Shown: positions 43,298 to 53,932 of the stretch, one piece after another
Layout of the letters: each line of letters begins with the position of its first letter
Numbering within the stretch: the first letter of the stretch is position 1
NCBI RefSeq assembly: GCF_009363435.1
Contig: NZ_CP045354.1
Location: 3,190,501 to 3,254,500 of the forward strand
DNA from: Labrenzia sp. THAF82
Lineage (GTDB): Bacteria; Pseudomonadota; Alphaproteobacteria; Rhizobiales; Stappiaceae
Length of the DNA: 64,000 nt
Direction of reading: 5' to 3'
Position numbers and translations under genes: made by a program
Notes under the pieces: generated by a model
Told to the model about the DNA's origin: nothing
What the model saw: only the letters and a program-made list of their open reading frames with translations
The model's database searches: none

Positions 43298-46200
43298 TTA
43301 GCTGCAGCCGCTTGTGCTGCCGCATGTGTCGCATTTCAGGCAGGTGCCGTTGCGCACCATGGTGAAGTTGCCGCATTCGGCGCAGCTTTCGCCTTCATAG
43401 CCTTTCATACGGGCCTGGGCGATCTGCTGTGCCGCAGTGCTGACCTGAGGGGCGGGGGCCGTAGTGACCTCAACTGCCGCTGCAACACTTTCACCGCCGC
43501 GGGCAAAGGCAGTTGCCACAGCCGATGCCTGCGCAGCGACGGTTCCCGCGAGCTCCACTTTCACCGTTTCGGTGATTTCGCCTGCCGGTTCTGAGCCGGA
43601 GACAAGGCGGAAGCGTTCCGTCTGACCACGGACAAGACCGTGCGACACGACGCCCGGGTCGCCCTTATCCATGTTCTTGACCGCGCCTGCGTCAACCGGA
43701 CCGCTGAAGGCTTCCGGCGGGACATGGGCAAGGTCGTGACGGCCGAGATAGGAAACGGCCAGTTCGCGGAACACGTAGTCCAGGATAGACGTTGCGTTCT
43801 TGATCGCATCGTTGCCCTGAACCATGCCGGCCGGCTCGAACTTGGTGAAGGTAAAGGCGTCGACATACTCCTCAAGCGGCACGCCGTATTGCAGGCCGAG
43901 CGAAACGGAGATTGCGAAGTTGTTGATGAAGGCCCGAAGAGCGGAGCCTTCCTTGTTCATGTCCAGGAAGATCTCACCAAGACGGCCGTCGTCATATTCA
44001 CCGGTCCGCAGGAACACGGTGTGTCCGCCGATCTTGGCCTTCTGGGTGTAGCCCTTGCGACGGGCAGGCAGCTTTTCCTGCTCACGGACAACGCGCTCAA
44101 CGATCCGCTCGACAATCCGCTCTGCAACCATTTCGGCCTTGGCGGCCTGCGGCTTGGCGGCGAGTTCCTCGATGGCATCTTCCTGCTCGTCTTCATCGTC
44201 TGACAGAAGCTGCGAGTTGAGGGGCTGAGACAGCTTGGAACCGTCGCGATAAAGCGCGTTGGCTTTCAGAGCCAGCTTCCAGGACAGCATGTAAGCTTCC
44301 ATGCAGTCTTCGACCGTTGCATCGTTCGGCATGTTGATCGTCTTGGAGATCGCGCCGGAGATGAAGGGTTGAGCTGCCGCCATCATGCGGATGTGGCTTT
44401 CCACCGACAGGAAGCGCTTGCCGATGCGGCCACACGGGTTGGCACAGTCAAACACCGGATAGTGCTCTTCCTTCAGGAAGGGAGCGCCTTCGAGCGTCAT
44501 GGCACCGCAAACATGCGTGTTGGCGGCTTCAATGTCGGCCTTGGAAAAGCCGAGGAAGGTCAGCAGATCGAATTCCGGATCTTCAAGCTGTTCGTCGGAG
44601 ACGCCAAGCGTCTTCAATTGGTCGTCGCCGAGCGTCCAGCGATTGAAAACGAACTTGATGTCGAAGGCCGACTTCATGCCGTCTTTCAGTTTTGTGAGGC
44701 TTTCGTCGCTGAAACCTTTGGTTTTCAGGGATGAGGGATTGATGCCCGGTGCCTGATCGATCGTGCCATGTCCAACAGCATAGGCTTCGATCTCGCCGAT
44801 TTCGCTTTCGGAGTAGCCGAGTGCACGCAATGCTTCGGGAACGGCGCGGTTGATAATCTTGAAGTAGCCGCCACCGGCGAGCTTCTTGAATTTCACAAGC
44901 GCGAAGTCCGGTTCGATGCCGGTGGTGTCGCAGTCCATCACGAGACCGATGGTCCCGGTCGGTGCAATCACCGTCGACTGGGCGTTGCGGTAGCCGTTTT
45001 GCTCGCCAAGTTCCAACGCGCGATCCCAGGCCTTCTTGGCACGGTCGATCAGGATCGGCTCCGGACAGGAGGCATGGTCGAGCGGGACCGGGTTGGTCTG
45101 AAGACCTTCATAGCCTTCGGCTTCGCCATAGGCCGCACGGCGATGGTTGCGCATCACCTTGAGCATGTGCTTGGCGTTTTTCTTATATCCCGGGAAAGAG
45201 CCGAGCTCACCGGCCATTTCGGCTGAAGTCGCGTAGGAAACCCCGGTCATGACAGCGGTAAGCGCACCGCAAATCGCGCGGCCCTCGACACTGTCATAGG
45301 GGATGCCGGACGTCATCAGCAGGCCGCCAATGTTGGCATACCCAAGTCCAAGCGTGCGGAATTTATAGGAGAGCTCCGCGATTTCCTTTGACGGAAACTG
45401 AGCCATCAACACGGATACTTCGAGGACGATGGTCCACAGCCGTACGGCGTGTTCGTAGTTGTCGATGGCGAATGAACCATCTTCCTGCCGGAACTGCATC
45501 AGGTTCAGGGATGCCAGGTTACAGGCCGTGTCATCCAGGAACATATATTCCGAGCACGGGTTGGAGGCGCGGATCTCGCCATCAGCCAGGCAGGTGTGCC
45601 AGTCATTGATGGTTGTGTGATACTGCAGGCCCGGATCAGCGGACGCCCAGGCGGCGTAACCGATCTGTTCCCAAAGTTCCTTGGCTTTGACGGTCTTCAG
45701 AACGCCGCCGGATTTGCGAGCGGTCAGATCCCATTCGCCTTCTTCGATCACAGCGTTCAGGAAGCCGTCGGTCACGCGGACGGAATTGTTCGAGTTCTGG
45801 CCGGCAACGGTCAGATAGGCTTCTGAGTCCCAGTCGGTGTTGTAGGTCGGAAACTCGACCTTGGTGAAGCCCTGGCGTGCGAACTGGATGACGCGCTGGA
45901 TATAGTTTTCCGGCACCATCATTTTCTTTGCAGCGCGGATCTCGCGCTTCAGGGCCGGGTTCTTGGCCGGATCGAAGCAGTCACCGTTGTCTGCTTCACA
46001 ATTGACGCAGGCGCGCATGATGGCGGAAAGGTGCTTCTGGCAGATTTTGGATCCGGTGACGAGGGCAGCCACCTTCTGTTCTTCGCGAACCTTCCAGTTG
46101 ACGTATTCCTCAATGTCGGGATGATCGACATCCACAACAACCATTTTGGCTGCGCGGCGTGTCGTGCCGCCGGACTTGATTGCGCCTGCTGCACGGTCGC

Positions 46201-46981
46201 CGATTTTCAGGAAGCTCATCAGGCCGGAAGACTTGCCGCCGCCAGACAGCTTTTCGCCGGCTGCGCGGACATGCGAGAAGTTGGAGCCTGTGCCGGAGCC
46301 GTATTTGAAGAGGCGTGCTTCGCGGACCCACAGATCCATGATGCCGCCGTCATTCACAAGGTCGTCACCAACCGACTGAATGAAGCACGCATGGGGCTGC
46401 GGATGCTCATAGGCGGTTTTGGATTTGGTCAGGCGGCCAGTCTGGAAATCGACATAGAAGTGGCCCTGGCTCGGTCCGTCGATGCCATAAGCCCAATGCA
46501 GGCCGGTGTTGAACCACTGAGGAGAGTTCGGTGCGACCTTCTGGGTGGCCAGCATGTAGCGCAGCTCATCGTAGAAAGCCTGCGCGTCTGATTCCTTGTC
46601 GAAATAGCCGCCTTTCCAGCCCCAATAGGTCCAGGTTCCGGCAAGACGGTCGAACACCTGGCGTCCGTCGATTTCAGAACCGTAGCGGTCGTCTTCGTCG
46701 ATTTTTTCAAGGGCGGTTTCGTCGGCCTCATGACGCCACAGCCAGGACGGGACAGTGTTCTCTTCAACAGGCTTCAGTTTGGCAGGTACACCAGCCTTGC
46801 GGAAATATTTCTGCGCCAGGATGTCGGAGGCAACCTGGGAGAACTGGGCCGGTACCTGGATGTTTTCCAGACGGAATACCACCGATCCGTCCGGATTGCG
46901 GATCTCACTGTTAGCTGTCCGAAATTCTATGCCGGCGTAAGGCGATTGGCCTTCCTTGGTGTAGCGCCGCTCGATCCGCAT
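43298..46981 (-). CDS. nrdJ: class II (adenosylcobalamin-dependent) ribonucleotide reductase
   Basis: A 1227-residue NrdJ. It reduces ribonucleotides to deoxyribonucleotides using B12 to make the radical. The substrate-binding barrel includes [29 protein letters not shown] and [14 protein letters not shown]. The C-terminus is a zinc-binding end with [12 protein letters not shown] and [11 protein letters not shown], typical of the long alphaproteobacterial NrdJ. GTG/ATG choice: ATG at 46981 follows AAAGGGG. No intein or break is visible. NrdR-type sites lie upstream at 47090-47148, so the gene is likely repressed by NrdR with (d)ATP. It marks the return of the core chromosome after the defence island. 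Confidence 0.95.
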   Translation of the reverse strand: MRIERRYTKEGQSPYAGIEFRTANSEIRNPDGSVVFRLENIQVPAQFSQVASDILAQKYFRKAGVPAKLKPVEENTVPSWLWRHEADETALEKIDEDDRYGSEIDGRQVFDRLAGTWTYWGWKGGYFDKESDAQAFYDELRYMLATQKVAPNSPQWFNTGLHWAYGIDGPSQGHFYVDFQTGRLTKSKTAYEHPQPHACFIQSVGDDLVNDGGIMDLWVREARLFKYGSGTGSNFSHVRAAGEKLSGGGKSSGLMSFLKIGDRAAGAIKSGGTTRRAAKMVVVDVDHPDIEEYVNWKVREEQKVAALVTGSKICQKHLSAIMRACVNCEADNGDCFDPAKNPALKREIRAAKKMMVPENYIQRVIQFARQGFTKVEFPTYNTDWDSEAYLTVAGQNSNNSVRVTDGFLNAVIEEGEWDLTARKSGGVLKTVKAKELWEQIGYAAWASADPGLQYHTTINDWHTCLADGEIRASNPCSEYMFLDDTACNLASLNLMQFRQEDGSFAIDNYEHAVRLWTIVLEVSVLMAQFPSKEIAELSYKFRTLGLGYANIGGLLMTSGIPYDSVEGRAICGALTAVMTGVSYATSAEMAGELGSFPGYKKNAKHMLKVMRNHRRAAYGEAEGYEGLQTNPVPLDHASCPEPILIDRAKKAWDRALELGEQNGYRNAQSTVIAPTGTIGLVMDCDTTGIEPDFALVKFKKLAGGGYFKIINRAVPEALRALGYSESEIGEIEAYAVGHGTIDQAPGINPSSLKTKGFSDESLTKLKDGMKSAFDIKFVFNRWTLGDDQLKTLGVSDEQLEDPEFDLLTFLGFSKADIEAANTHVCGAMTLEGAPFLKEEHYPVFDCANPCGRIGKRFLSVESHIRMMAAAQPFISGAISKTINMPNDATVEDCMEAYMLSWKLALKANALYRDGSKLSQPLNSQLLSDDEDEQEDAIEELAAKPQAAKAEMVAERIVERIVERVVREQEKLPARRKGYTQKAKIGGHTVFLRTGEYDDGRLGEIFLDMNKEGSALRAFINNFAISVSLGLQYGVPLEEYVDAFTFTKFEPAGMVQGNDAIKNATSILDYVFRELAVSYLGRHDLAHVPPEAFSGPVDAGAVKNMDKGDPGVVSHGLVRGQTERFRLVSGSEPAGEITETVKVELAGTVAAQASAVATAFARGGESVAAAVEVTTAPAPQVSTAAQQIAQARMKGYEGESCAECGNFTMVRNGTCLKCDTCGSTSGCS

Positions 46982-47618
46982 TCTCAGTTACCCCTTTAAT
47001 CCCTTGCCGGTTCCTGAAACCAGCCTTGTCCCGCATTTCATCCGGTTTTGGCGTTTCGCCTGCCTCTTACACCGGATGTTGTCCTGCCTACACTAGGTCT
47101 ATGTCTGTATGTAGCGTATAGAGATTAACGATCCACTACATATAGTGTTCATCAACAGCTTTGTCACGATATGCGCCAAGGATCAGGCACACAAAATCCC
47201 GTTCCCCGGTTTTGGAAAAAAACCTGAGATGCAAACGCGGCTACTGGTGGTTTTGGATGACCGGGTTGCCTGGAAAAGCTCCCGACTACGCACATCGCAA
47301 TAATAGGAAATCTAAGGTAAATGAAATCTTAAGGTCAAGGCGTGAGTGACAACAGCTAGTGCTCAAAAAACATACAAACGCAAAATCTTGTGTGTCCATG
47401 TGGATATTGGGGAGGGGAGTGGGGAGCGCGCAAACCCAAGGGAAAAAGCGCTTGCTTTCCCGGCGAAGAAGTGCCGGTAGCGCTCGACCTACGAAGCTGT
47501 GGATGAGTGTGCGTGCGATTTTATGAAAATTTGAAGTAAATGGCGCGCGTCACCTTCAACCGGGTTTAAGCCGCGTCTGCTTTAGTGTGGGTAGGACAGG
47601 GATAGGGACCCGCACAAT
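46982..47618. other. 637-base regulatory interval between nrdJ and a response regulator gene
   Basis: No gene recognised. The nrdJ-proximal part holds the two NrdR-type sites. The rest is AT-richer with G-rich runs (GGGGAGGGGAGTGGGGAG at about 47409-47426). A single near-DnaA-box TGTGGATGA at about 47500 is not enough for an origin. The promoter of the response regulator should be near 47550-47600. Confidence 0.45.
47090..47148 (-). promoter_or_regulatory. two NrdR-type boxes upstream of nrdJ
   Basis: The site at 47133-47148 reads ACACTATATGTAGTGG on the minus strand, very close to the known NrdR consensus. A weaker partner ACACTAGGTCTATGTC lies at 47090-47105 on the plus strand. Start-to-start distance is 43 bases, about four helical turns, as expected for a pair bound by the ATP-cone repressor NrdR. 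This points to control of dNTP supply. Confidence 0.7.
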
Positions 47619-48344
47619 ATGAAGCATCATGCCGCTTTCGGGCTCGCAATGGAGGATATCGACGCTGTTGTCGTGGAAGACAGCAAGCCGATGCAAACGA
47701 TTCTCCGATCGATTCTCCTCAGTTTCAAAGTGTCACGCGTACGCGTGTTTGATTCGGTCGATGAGGCGCTCGAGGCAAGTCTCGCAGAGCCGCCCAATGT
47801 GATTCTCACCGACTGGCGGATGGCACCGACATCCGGGTATCAGTTTTTGCGGCTCGTCCGTCATCGCCACATGGAACCGCTCTGCTATGTGCCGATTCTC
47901 TTTATCACGGCTCACGGAACGCGTCCGCTGGTGGACAAGGCATTGAGAGCTGGCGCGCATCATGTGCTGGTGAAGCCGGTTTCACCGTCGACACTCTTCA
48001 AGCGGCTGCATTGGCTGTTGAATGACGACCGTCCGATGATTCTCGAGCACTCGGGTTTTTACAATATCTATGGCATCCAGAAGACGATGGATGAGCAGGC
48101 AGAGAAAATGCAGTCATTGGCGGGGGCCAGACTGCATCACCGGACCGCTGTAAAGAAGCGGGCTGAAGTGGAAGACGCCGTTGAAGAGGCTTTTGAGAAG
48201 AAAGAAGAGCCCAAACCGATCTTCGCCGGTGTCAAGAAACGTGCCGTCAGCAAGGACAAGGATATCAAAAAGAAGTTCTCGGCAGCTGCAAAACACATCC
48301 GCACGGCAGGCTTTACCGGTCTCAAGGGTTTCAAACCCCACTGA
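47619..48344 (+). CDS. CheY-like response regulator with basic C-terminal extension
   Basis: A 241-residue protein. Residues about 14-140 are a receiver domain: VVVEDSKPMQTILRSIL, the phosphorylated Asp in ILTDWRM near 64, ITAHGTR and the Lys in VLVKPVSP. The following 100 residues are helical with many Lys and Glu (AEVEDAVEEAFEKKEEPKP) and do not resemble a DNA-binding output domain. It may act by protein contact. No sensor kinase gene is near. Start at 47619 is the first ATG; one at 47649 would also keep the whole receiver domain. Confidence 0.85.
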   Translation: MKHHAAFGLAMEDIDAVVVEDSKPMQTILRSILLSFKVSRVRVFDSVDEALEASLAEPPNVILTDWRMAPTSGYQFLRLVRHRHMEPLCYVPILFITAHGTRPLVDKALRAGAHHVLVKPVSPSTLFKRLHWLLNDDRPMILEHSGFYNIYGIQKTMDEQAEKMQSLAGARLHHRTAVKKRAEVEDAVEEAFEKKEEPKPIFAGVKKRAVSKDKDIKKKFSAAAKHIRTAGFTGLKGFKPH

Positions 48345-48542
48345 CGATGTGCGCAAGGTCCACAATTGATTGATCCGGCATCTGCGGCATGATGGCCGCA
48401 ACGGTGCGAATGCCGATATTTTGTATCTGCGACCTATGGACAGATGCGGGCGTTGCCGCCATAGTCCGCCGAAATCCGTCAGTTGTGCGAGTATAGCTGT
48501 GCGGAATGCGTGCGAATTGACTTTGAGGGACCCCAAAGGGCC

Positions 48543-48929
48543 ATGAAAACTCTCCTGCTTGAACTTTTCACATGGTGGAACGGCCAGACAATGGGCACCC
48601 GTTTCTTCACCTGGCGCAAGGGCGAGTTTGTCGGCGAAGACGAATTCGGCAACAAGTATTACAAGGAACGCGCGGGCAAGAAGCGCTGGGTGATCTATAA
48701 CGGTCTGGCAGAAGCTTCAACGATACCGCCGGGCTGGCACGGCTGGATGCACCATCGGGTCGATACCCCGCCGTCCGATGAAACCTATCACCCGAAGCAT
48801 TGGCAGCAGACGCATCGCGCCAACGGAACGGGAACACCAGAAGCCTATCGACCGCACGGTTCGATCCTGACGCCTGAAAAGCGGCCTGAGGTGACCGGTG
48901 ACTATGAAGCCTGGACACCTGGCAACTAA
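48543..48929 (+). CDS. NDUFA12-family complex I accessory subunit
   Basis: A 128-residue protein of the NDUFA12 (17.2-kDa complex I subunit) family: GTRFFTWRKGEFVGEDEFGN, KRWVIYNG, PPGWHGWMHHRVD and a C-terminal YRPHGSIL. In alphaproteobacteria this accessory subunit is a shared ancestral feature with mitochondrial NADH dehydrogenase and sits at the matrix arm. ATG at 48543 gives the family's normal N-terminus. A strong terminator follows directly at 48949. In many relatives it lies near aat and the acc genes, as here. Confidence 0.93.
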   Translation: MKTLLLELFTWWNGQTMGTRFFTWRKGEFVGEDEFGNKYYKERAGKKRWVIYNGLAEASTIPPGWHGWMHHRVDTPPSDETYHPKHWQQTHRANGTGTPEAYRPHGSILTPEKRPEVTGDYEAWTPGN

Positions 48930-48948
48930 GGCCTTCTGAACCAATTGA

Positions 48949-48977
48949 AAGGCCCCGCTGAAGAGCGGGGCCTTTTT
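48949..48977. terminator. rho-independent terminator
   Basis: AAGGCCCCGCT-GAAG-AGCGGGGCCTTTTT, an 11-base stem with a T run. It ends the NDUFA12-family gene and, with its A run, could act weakly for the convergent membrane-protein gene. Confidence 0.92.
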
Positions 48978-49009
48978 CGTTTTGTTGGCCTGAAGGGCAA
49001 GCCAGCCGT

Positions 49010-50074
49010 TCAGCCCGGTTTCTGACTTGCCTTTGCAGATGCCTGCTGCGCACCAAACAATGTGCTTGCGGAAGAGATCAACCTGTTCAGGACCAGAATG
49101 ACCAGAGACGTGCTGTAGCCCAGTACGAACGGCATGATCAGCAGCATGGATTGGTTGGTGAAGGCGAGCTCCGATTTCGTGGGGACTGTTGTCTTGTTCA
49201 ATGCCGCCGAACTCAGGCTTTTCACGAAACTCAGGAATTCATGAAACCCGAATGGCAGGGTGAAAAACAGGGCAAATAGTGCTCCCAGAACGATCCTTTG
49301 AACGATCAGACGCGAATCTGAAATATCGAACGTGATGTCGCTTGTGACCGAAATGGCATTGAAACCGATAAAGGCAGCAGAACCGATTGCTCCCAGGGAC
49401 ATCAGCCAGACAAGGAAGAAGAGGACCATCGCTGCACCGTTCATTCCAGCGCCGAACAAGGGAACCTCAGACAAGACCACGGACATGATCATCGAGCCGA
49501 TCGAAGCAACAACCAGCCAGACAGCGAGCTTGGGCAGAAAATTCGGCATCTGAGATGCCAGGAACCTTTTGCGATTGGCGTCTGACAGTTGACTGAAGAG
49601 AGCCTGGGTTTTCTGCTCAATCGCCTGCCACTCAGCGTCCGTCGGGGCGCGGCCTTGGTCGCCTTGCTTGCCGGCTTGCAGGTGATTGAGAATGCCGAGA
49701 GAAAAGTCCTCCGGCAGTGATGTCGCTTCGCGAATCAAAAACGAATGCAAGCCGCGCAGGGTTTCCAGATCCTTGTTGAACTTCGGATCCAGGATTGTGT
49801 TGCTCGGGTCCGTGGCCCCGCTGTTCCAGACGGAGGCGGCAAAATCCGTCATGGTCTGCTTGGCTTTTTGAAGCTCCGTACTCAAGTGGGCGGCCGTCCC
49901 GGACTTGGGCGCTGATGACGATGATAGTTTGTCCGGCTTCAAGGAAGGTGGCGTCGTAGGCGCTGGAGGAGGCGACCCATGTGAAAAAGCCTCGTCGCCC
50001 AACTCCTTGCGTTTGTGGACTGCCTGCTCACGCACCAGTCGAGCGTCTGTCTTGTCTTTGACATCCCCAGCCAT
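49010..50074 (-). CDS. uncharacterised membrane protein
   Basis: A 354-residue protein. The first 180 residues are hydrophilic and partly disordered (PPPAPTTPPSLKPDKLSSSS). Four hydrophobic helices follow, at about 178-200, 212-240, 265-285 and 310-335 (for example LAVWLVVASIGSMIMSVVLS). Family is not recognised. It may be an inner-membrane protein with a cytoplasmic N-terminal region. Its stop faces the terminator at 48949. The upstream neighbour is aat, 156 bases away. Confidence 0.75.
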   Translation of the reverse strand: MAGDVKDKTDARLVREQAVHKRKELGDEAFSHGSPPPAPTTPPSLKPDKLSSSSAPKSGTAAHLSTELQKAKQTMTDFAASVWNSGATDPSNTILDPKFNKDLETLRGLHSFLIREATSLPEDFSLGILNHLQAGKQGDQGRAPTDAEWQAIEQKTQALFSQLSDANRKRFLASQMPNFLPKLAVWLVVASIGSMIMSVVLSEVPLFGAGMNGAAMVLFFLVWLMSLGAIGSAAFIGFNAISVTSDITFDISDSRLIVQRIVLGALFALFFTLPFGFHEFLSFVKSLSSAALNKTTVPTKSELAFTNQSMLLIMPFVLGYSTSLVILVLNRLISSASTLFGAQQASAKASQKPG

Positions 50075-50230
50075 GCAGCATCCTGACTTTTCTTTGTTAC
50101 GTAACGGAATGCTAGCAAAGATAGGTGGTTACGGCAATTGCAACCTGTATACGCGCCAGAGTTGCTGCGCATCTGGCAGACGGCAGACCGGGCACCATTT
50201 ACGCTTGGCGTTGGTTGTTAGAGTGTATTT

Positions 50231-50899
50231 CTAGGCGTCCAGCACACTCAAGACGTCTTCTCCGGAAGCTTGAGGAGACAAGGCGTAATAGTCGGTCTCA
50301 AGTTTGAGAGCGTCAGCAAGGCGTTGATTGTAGTCGGCCTGTGAAACTTCCTGAGTACCAAACTTGTTCAGATGATCGGTCACAAATTGCGTGTCGAGCA
50401 GGGAGTAGCCGCCAACAATCAGACGGGCGACCAAATGCGCAAGACAGACCTTCGAAGCATCAGACTTGAAGGTAAACATGCTTTCGCCGAAAAAAGCGCC
50501 GTTCAGGCTCACACCATAGAGCCCGCCAACAAGTTGACCGTCCTGCCAGGCCTCGACCGTGTGGCAATACCCCATGTCGAAAAGCTCGCCGTAAAGCCTT
50601 CGAATTTCGCGATTGATCCAGGTCTTGTCGCGGTTTGGCTGAGGTGTTGCACAGCCGTCGATAATGCCCTGGAAATCCGTACTGACACGAATTTCGAAAA
50701 CGTCGTTTCGAATGGTTCTGCGCAAGCGTTTGGGAAGATGGAAATTGTCCAGCGGCAAGACACCGCGCCGTTCCGGCTCAAGCCAGAACAGGCCGGGATC
50801 GTCGGCTGATTCAGCCATGGGAAACAGACCGCAGGCATAGGCCTTCAGCAGTACCTGCGGCGTAATTTCCATAACGATGTCGTCTTTGTAACCTGCCAT
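50231..50899 (-). CDS. aat: leucyl/phenylalanyl-tRNA-protein transferase
   Basis: A 222-residue Aat enzyme, which adds Leu or Phe from aminoacyl-tRNA to the N-terminus of proteins with Arg or Lys and so marks them for ClpS/Clp[64 protein letters not shown] and GAFFGESMF are the family blocks. Length is normal. It lies downstream of accBC on the same strand, a common alphaproteobacterial order. Start at 50899 is used; an ATG at 50872 is the alternative. Confidence 0.95.
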   Translation of the reverse strand: MAGYKDDIVMEITPQVLLKAYACGLFPMAESADDPGLFWLEPERRGVLPLDNFHLPKRLRRTIRNDVFEIRVSTDFQGIIDGCATPQPNRDKTWINREIRRLYGELFDMGYCHTVEAWQDGQLVGGLYGVSLNGAFFGESMFTFKSDASKVCLAHLVARLIVGGYSLLDTQFVTDHLNKFGTQEVSQADYNQRLADALKLETDYYALSPQASGEDVLSVLDA

Positions 50900-50948
50900 A
50901 AGGCCTCACTGTCCCTGTGGCGGCGATGTTGGCTCGCCGCCTGGTCGG

Positions 50949-52295
50949 TCAGCTGGACTTATTCTCCAGGTGCTTCTCGAGCCAGTGAATGTCGTACTGA
51001 CCGTTGGCTATGTCCTGATTGTCCACCAAATCGCGGAAAAGCGGAATAGTCGACTTGATTTCGTCAACGACAAATTCATCCAGACACCGACGCAGACGCA
51101 TCATGCACTCGACACGATTGCGACCGTGTACGATCAGCTTGCCAATCAAACTGTCGTAATAAGGCGGGATCTTGTAGCCCTGATAGACACCAGAATCGAC
51201 GCGAACGCCCAAGCCGCCGGGCGGATGATAATAGGTAATTGTCCCTGGAGACGGCGTGAAGTTGACCGGGTCTTCGGCGTTGATACGGCACTCGATTGCG
51301 TGCCCCTCAAAGCTGATATCTTCCTGGGTCATGTCAAGCGAGCCGCCAGCGGCAATCCGGATCTGTTCGTTCACCAGATCGATGCCGGTGATCATTTCGG
51401 TCACCGGATGCTCCACCTGAAGGCGCGTGTTCATTTCAATGAAATAGAATTCGCCGTTTTCATAGAGGAATTCGACTGTGCCAACGCCGCGATACTTGAG
51501 CTTGCGCATAGCATTGGCAACAATTTCGCCAATCTGGCTGCGCTGTTCGGCATTGAGGCTCGGCGAAGGCGCTTCTTCAAGAACCTTTTGATGCCGGCGC
51601 TGGAGCGAACAGTCGCGTTCTCCAAGATGGACCGCATTTCCTTTCCCGTCACCCAATACCTGGATCTCAATATGCCTCGGTTTTCCGAGATACTTTTCCA
51701 TATAGAGGGCGTCGTCGCCAAAAGCGGCGGCTGCCTCGCTCCGCGCGGTTGAAAGGGCAGTGTCCAAATCGGCCTCGGATTTGGCGACTTTCATGCCGCG
51801 ACCACCGCCGCCCGAAGCGGCCTTGACCAGCACCGGGTAGCCGATTTCACGGGCAATCGCATGGGCGTCATCGGAAGATGTAACTGCCCCGTCAGATCCA
51901 GGAACAACAGGAATACCCAAATCCTTGGCCGTTTGCTTGGCCTGGATCTTATCTCCCATGATGCGGATGTGTTCGGCGGTCGGACCGATAAACTCGATAT
52001 TGTGTGCTTCGAGAATTTCCGCAAACCGTGCGTTTTCCGAAAGAAAACCATATCCAGGATGAACTGCATCGGCCCCGGTAATTTCACAGGCGGCCAGAAG
52101 CTGCGGAATGTTGAGATAGCTCTCACGTGCCGCCGGAGGTCCGATGCAAACACTTTCATCGGCGAGGCGCACATGCATTGCATCAGCGTCTGCGGTGGAG
52201 TGAACGGCGACGGTTGGAATGCCAAGCTCTTTGCATGCACGCAGAATGCGCAGGGCGATTTCGCCTCGGTTGGCAATTAGGATTTTCGAGAACAT
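50949..52295 (-). CDS. accC: acetyl-CoA carboxylase, biotin carboxylase subunit
   Basis: A 448-residue biotin carboxylase. It carboxylates the biotin of AccB with bicarbonate and ATP, the first half of malonyl-CoA synthesis. [16 protein letters not shown] is the family start; [13 protein letters not shown] is the ATP-binding glycine loop and [14 protein letters not shown] the catalytic region. ATG at 52295 with AGGAGCC before it is preferred over a TTG at 52301. accB lies 15 bases upstream, so accBC is one operon. Confidence 0.97.
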   Translation of the reverse strand: MFSKILIANRGEIALRILRACKELGIPTVAVHSTADADAMHVRLADESVCIGPPAARESYLNIPQLLAACEITGADAVHPGYGFLSENARFAEILEAHNIEFIGPTAEHIRIMGDKIQAKQTAKDLGIPVVPGSDGAVTSSDDAHAIAREIGYPVLVKAASGGGGRGMKVAKSEADLDTALSTARSEAAAAFGDDALYMEKYLGKPRHIEIQVLGDGKGNAVHLGERDCSLQRRHQKVLEEAPSPSLNAEQRSQIGEIVANAMRKLKYRGVGTVEFLYENGEFYFIEMNTRLQVEHPVTEMITGIDLVNEQIRIAAGGSLDMTQEDISFEGHAIECRINAEDPVNFTPSPGTITYYHPPGGLGVRVDSGVYQGYKIPPYYDSLIGKLIVHGRNRVECMMRLRRCLDEFVVDEIKSTIPLFRDLVDNQDIANGQYDIHWLEKHLENKSS

Positions 52296-52310
52296 AGCCA
52301 AAGAGGCTCC

Positions 52311-52796
52311 TTATTCGACGATAATGAGCGGTTCGCCGAATTCCACCGGCTGAGCATCTTCCACAAGGATTTCCTTGACGACACCGGTTTTGGTGGAGGG
52401 AATGTGGTTCATGGTCTTCATGGCTTCGATGATCAGGATCGTTTGACCCTCTGTCACCTTGTCGCCGACCTGAATAAATGCGGCAGCTCCCGGTTCTGGA
52501 GACAGATAAGCTGTTCCGACCATTGGAGATGTTACCGTTGAACCGGCACTGGCTGTCGTATCAGCAGCTGGCGCGGAAGCTGTAGCCGGCGCTGCGGCTG
52601 GTGCTGCTGCGGCGACAGGTGCAACAGCAGGAGCGGCAGCCATGTTGATCGGGGCGTTGATTGACATTTGACGGGCGACGCGAATGCGGGTGTCGCCCTG
52701 TTCCAGCTCGATCTCGGAAAGATTGGTCTCGTCGAGTAAAACTGCGAGATCCCGGATCAGGGCAGTGTCGAATTTCTTGTTATCGTTACGCATCAT
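52311..52796 (-). CDS. accB: acetyl-CoA carboxylase, biotin carboxyl carrier protein
   Basis: A 161-residue AccB. The N-terminal part binds the carboxylase, an Ala/Pro-rich linker follows ([18 protein letters not shown]), and the C-terminal domain has EAMKTMNHI with the biotinylated Lys. An open frame extends upstream, but the family begins at [20 protein letters not shown], so ATG at 52796 (or the adjacent one at 52793) is the start. First gene of accBC, needed for fatty-acid synthesis. Confidence 0.96.
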   Translation of the reverse strand: MMRNDNKKFDTALIRDLAVLLDETNLSEIELEQGDTRIRVARQMSINAPINMAAAPAVAPVAAAAPAAAPATASAPAADTTASAGSTVTSPMVGTAYLSPEPGAAAFIQVGDKVTEGQTILIIEAMKTMNHIPSTKTGVVKEILVEDAQPVEFGEPLIIVE

Positions 52797-53081
52797 GTGG
52801 TTTGGCTCTCGTACTCGGTCCGCAATTGGCACAAACATATACCGGCCGCTGTCAGCTCCACCTTGGCTGGTGGCTGGCTCGATCTTGCCGGTTTTCGGGG
52901 ATTTGAATTCCGTCAACTCCGGTTCGTTCTGTGCAATTAGCCCCGCATTATCAAAGCATTTGAGGTCGTATCCCACTTCCGTTCAGAAAGCGGATTACGA
53001 CCCTTATAGGCATTCAATAGTAACAGGAAAACCCCGACGGATCATCGAAATCGAGGAAAAGTCGTGTCGGATGAAGGTTTT

Positions 53082-53870
53082 TTAGCAGGTCGTCTGACCA
53101 CAGTTCTTCATCGCGTCCAGTTTGTTGCGCAATTGATCATATCCAACAGCGCCCATTACGACCTCGTTGCCGACAACATAAGAGGGTGTTCCGGTAAGGC
53201 CCAGGCGATTGGCGATTGTATAGACTTCTTCAATTGTCAGCCCGGCTTCGTCGGTTTCCATGGCTGCGAGCAGCTTGTCTTCCTCGATGCCGGTTTCCAG
53301 AGCAGCCTTGAGTGCGCTTGCCCGATTTGCCTGACCACGGCTAAGAAGCAGGGATTCGTGGAATTCAGCATATTTGCCCGGGGCAACGGAATTGACCGCG
53401 ACTGCAACCTGCGCTGCTTCAACGGACCCCTGACCGAGAACGGGGAATTCCTTCAACACGACCTTCAGGTCCGGGTCGCCCTCGATCAATTTCATCATGT
53501 CGCCATATGCGCGCTTGCAGTAGCCGCAATTGTAATCGAAGAATTCGACCAGCGTCACCGAACCTTCTGGATTGCCCATGACAACCTGACGAGTGGAATT
53601 GAACAGAATGTCGGCGCTGTCATTGAGGGCCTGCAAGCGTGCAGTCTCTGCAGCTTCCCGTTCACGTCGATCCAATTCGGTCAGCGCTTCCGCGATGATC
53701 TCCGGGTTCTGCAAGATATATTCGCGGACGATCTTTTCAATCTCGCCGCGGTCAATGTCCTGAGCTGTCGCCGACCCTGCGACAAGTGCAAGACACAGCG
53801 CGCTTGCGGAAAAGATCCTCAGCAGCACAGGCGGGCACAGGCGCCGGGAGAATTGGAATACTTGGGTCAT
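53082..53870 (-). CDS. DsbA-family thiol-disulfide oxidoreductase (DSBA/Com1-like)
   Basis: A 262-residue periplasmic protein with an N-terminal signal (LLRIFSASALCLALVAGSATAQ). A helical stretch (about 38-80) precedes a thioredoxin fold with the active site CGYC in FFDYNCGYCKRAYGDM. GTPSYVVGN near 235 provides the cis-Pro. It resembles Com1/ScsC-like DsbA forms with an N-terminal helical dimer region. It oxidises or isomerises cysteines of exported proteins. Two more cysteines are at the C-terminus (NCGQTTC). It is next to the exported M48 protease gene. Confidence 0.9.
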   Translation of the reverse strand: MTQVFQFSRRLCPPVLLRIFSASALCLALVAGSATAQDIDRGEIEKIVREYILQNPEIIAEALTELDRREREAAETARLQALNDSADILFNSTRQVVMGNPEGSVTLVEFFDYNCGYCKRAYGDMMKLIEGDPDLKVVLKEFPVLGQGSVEAAQVAVAVNSVAPGKYAEFHESLLLSRGQANRASALKAALETGIEEDKLLAAMETDEAGLTIEEVYTIANRLGLTGTPSYVVGNEVVMGAVGYDQLRNKLDAMKNCGQTTC

Positions 53871-53932
53871 TCAGGGCTCCTTTGACGGTAGATCCGGATC
53901 TTGGCCGGTCTCTCCGCCTTGCGTGTCACAGG

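Noticed and set aside
47495-47510. Possible DnaA box and origin between nrdJ and the response regulator
   Set aside because: Only one imperfect box and no AT-rich repeat cluster or dnaA/hemE-type neighbour.
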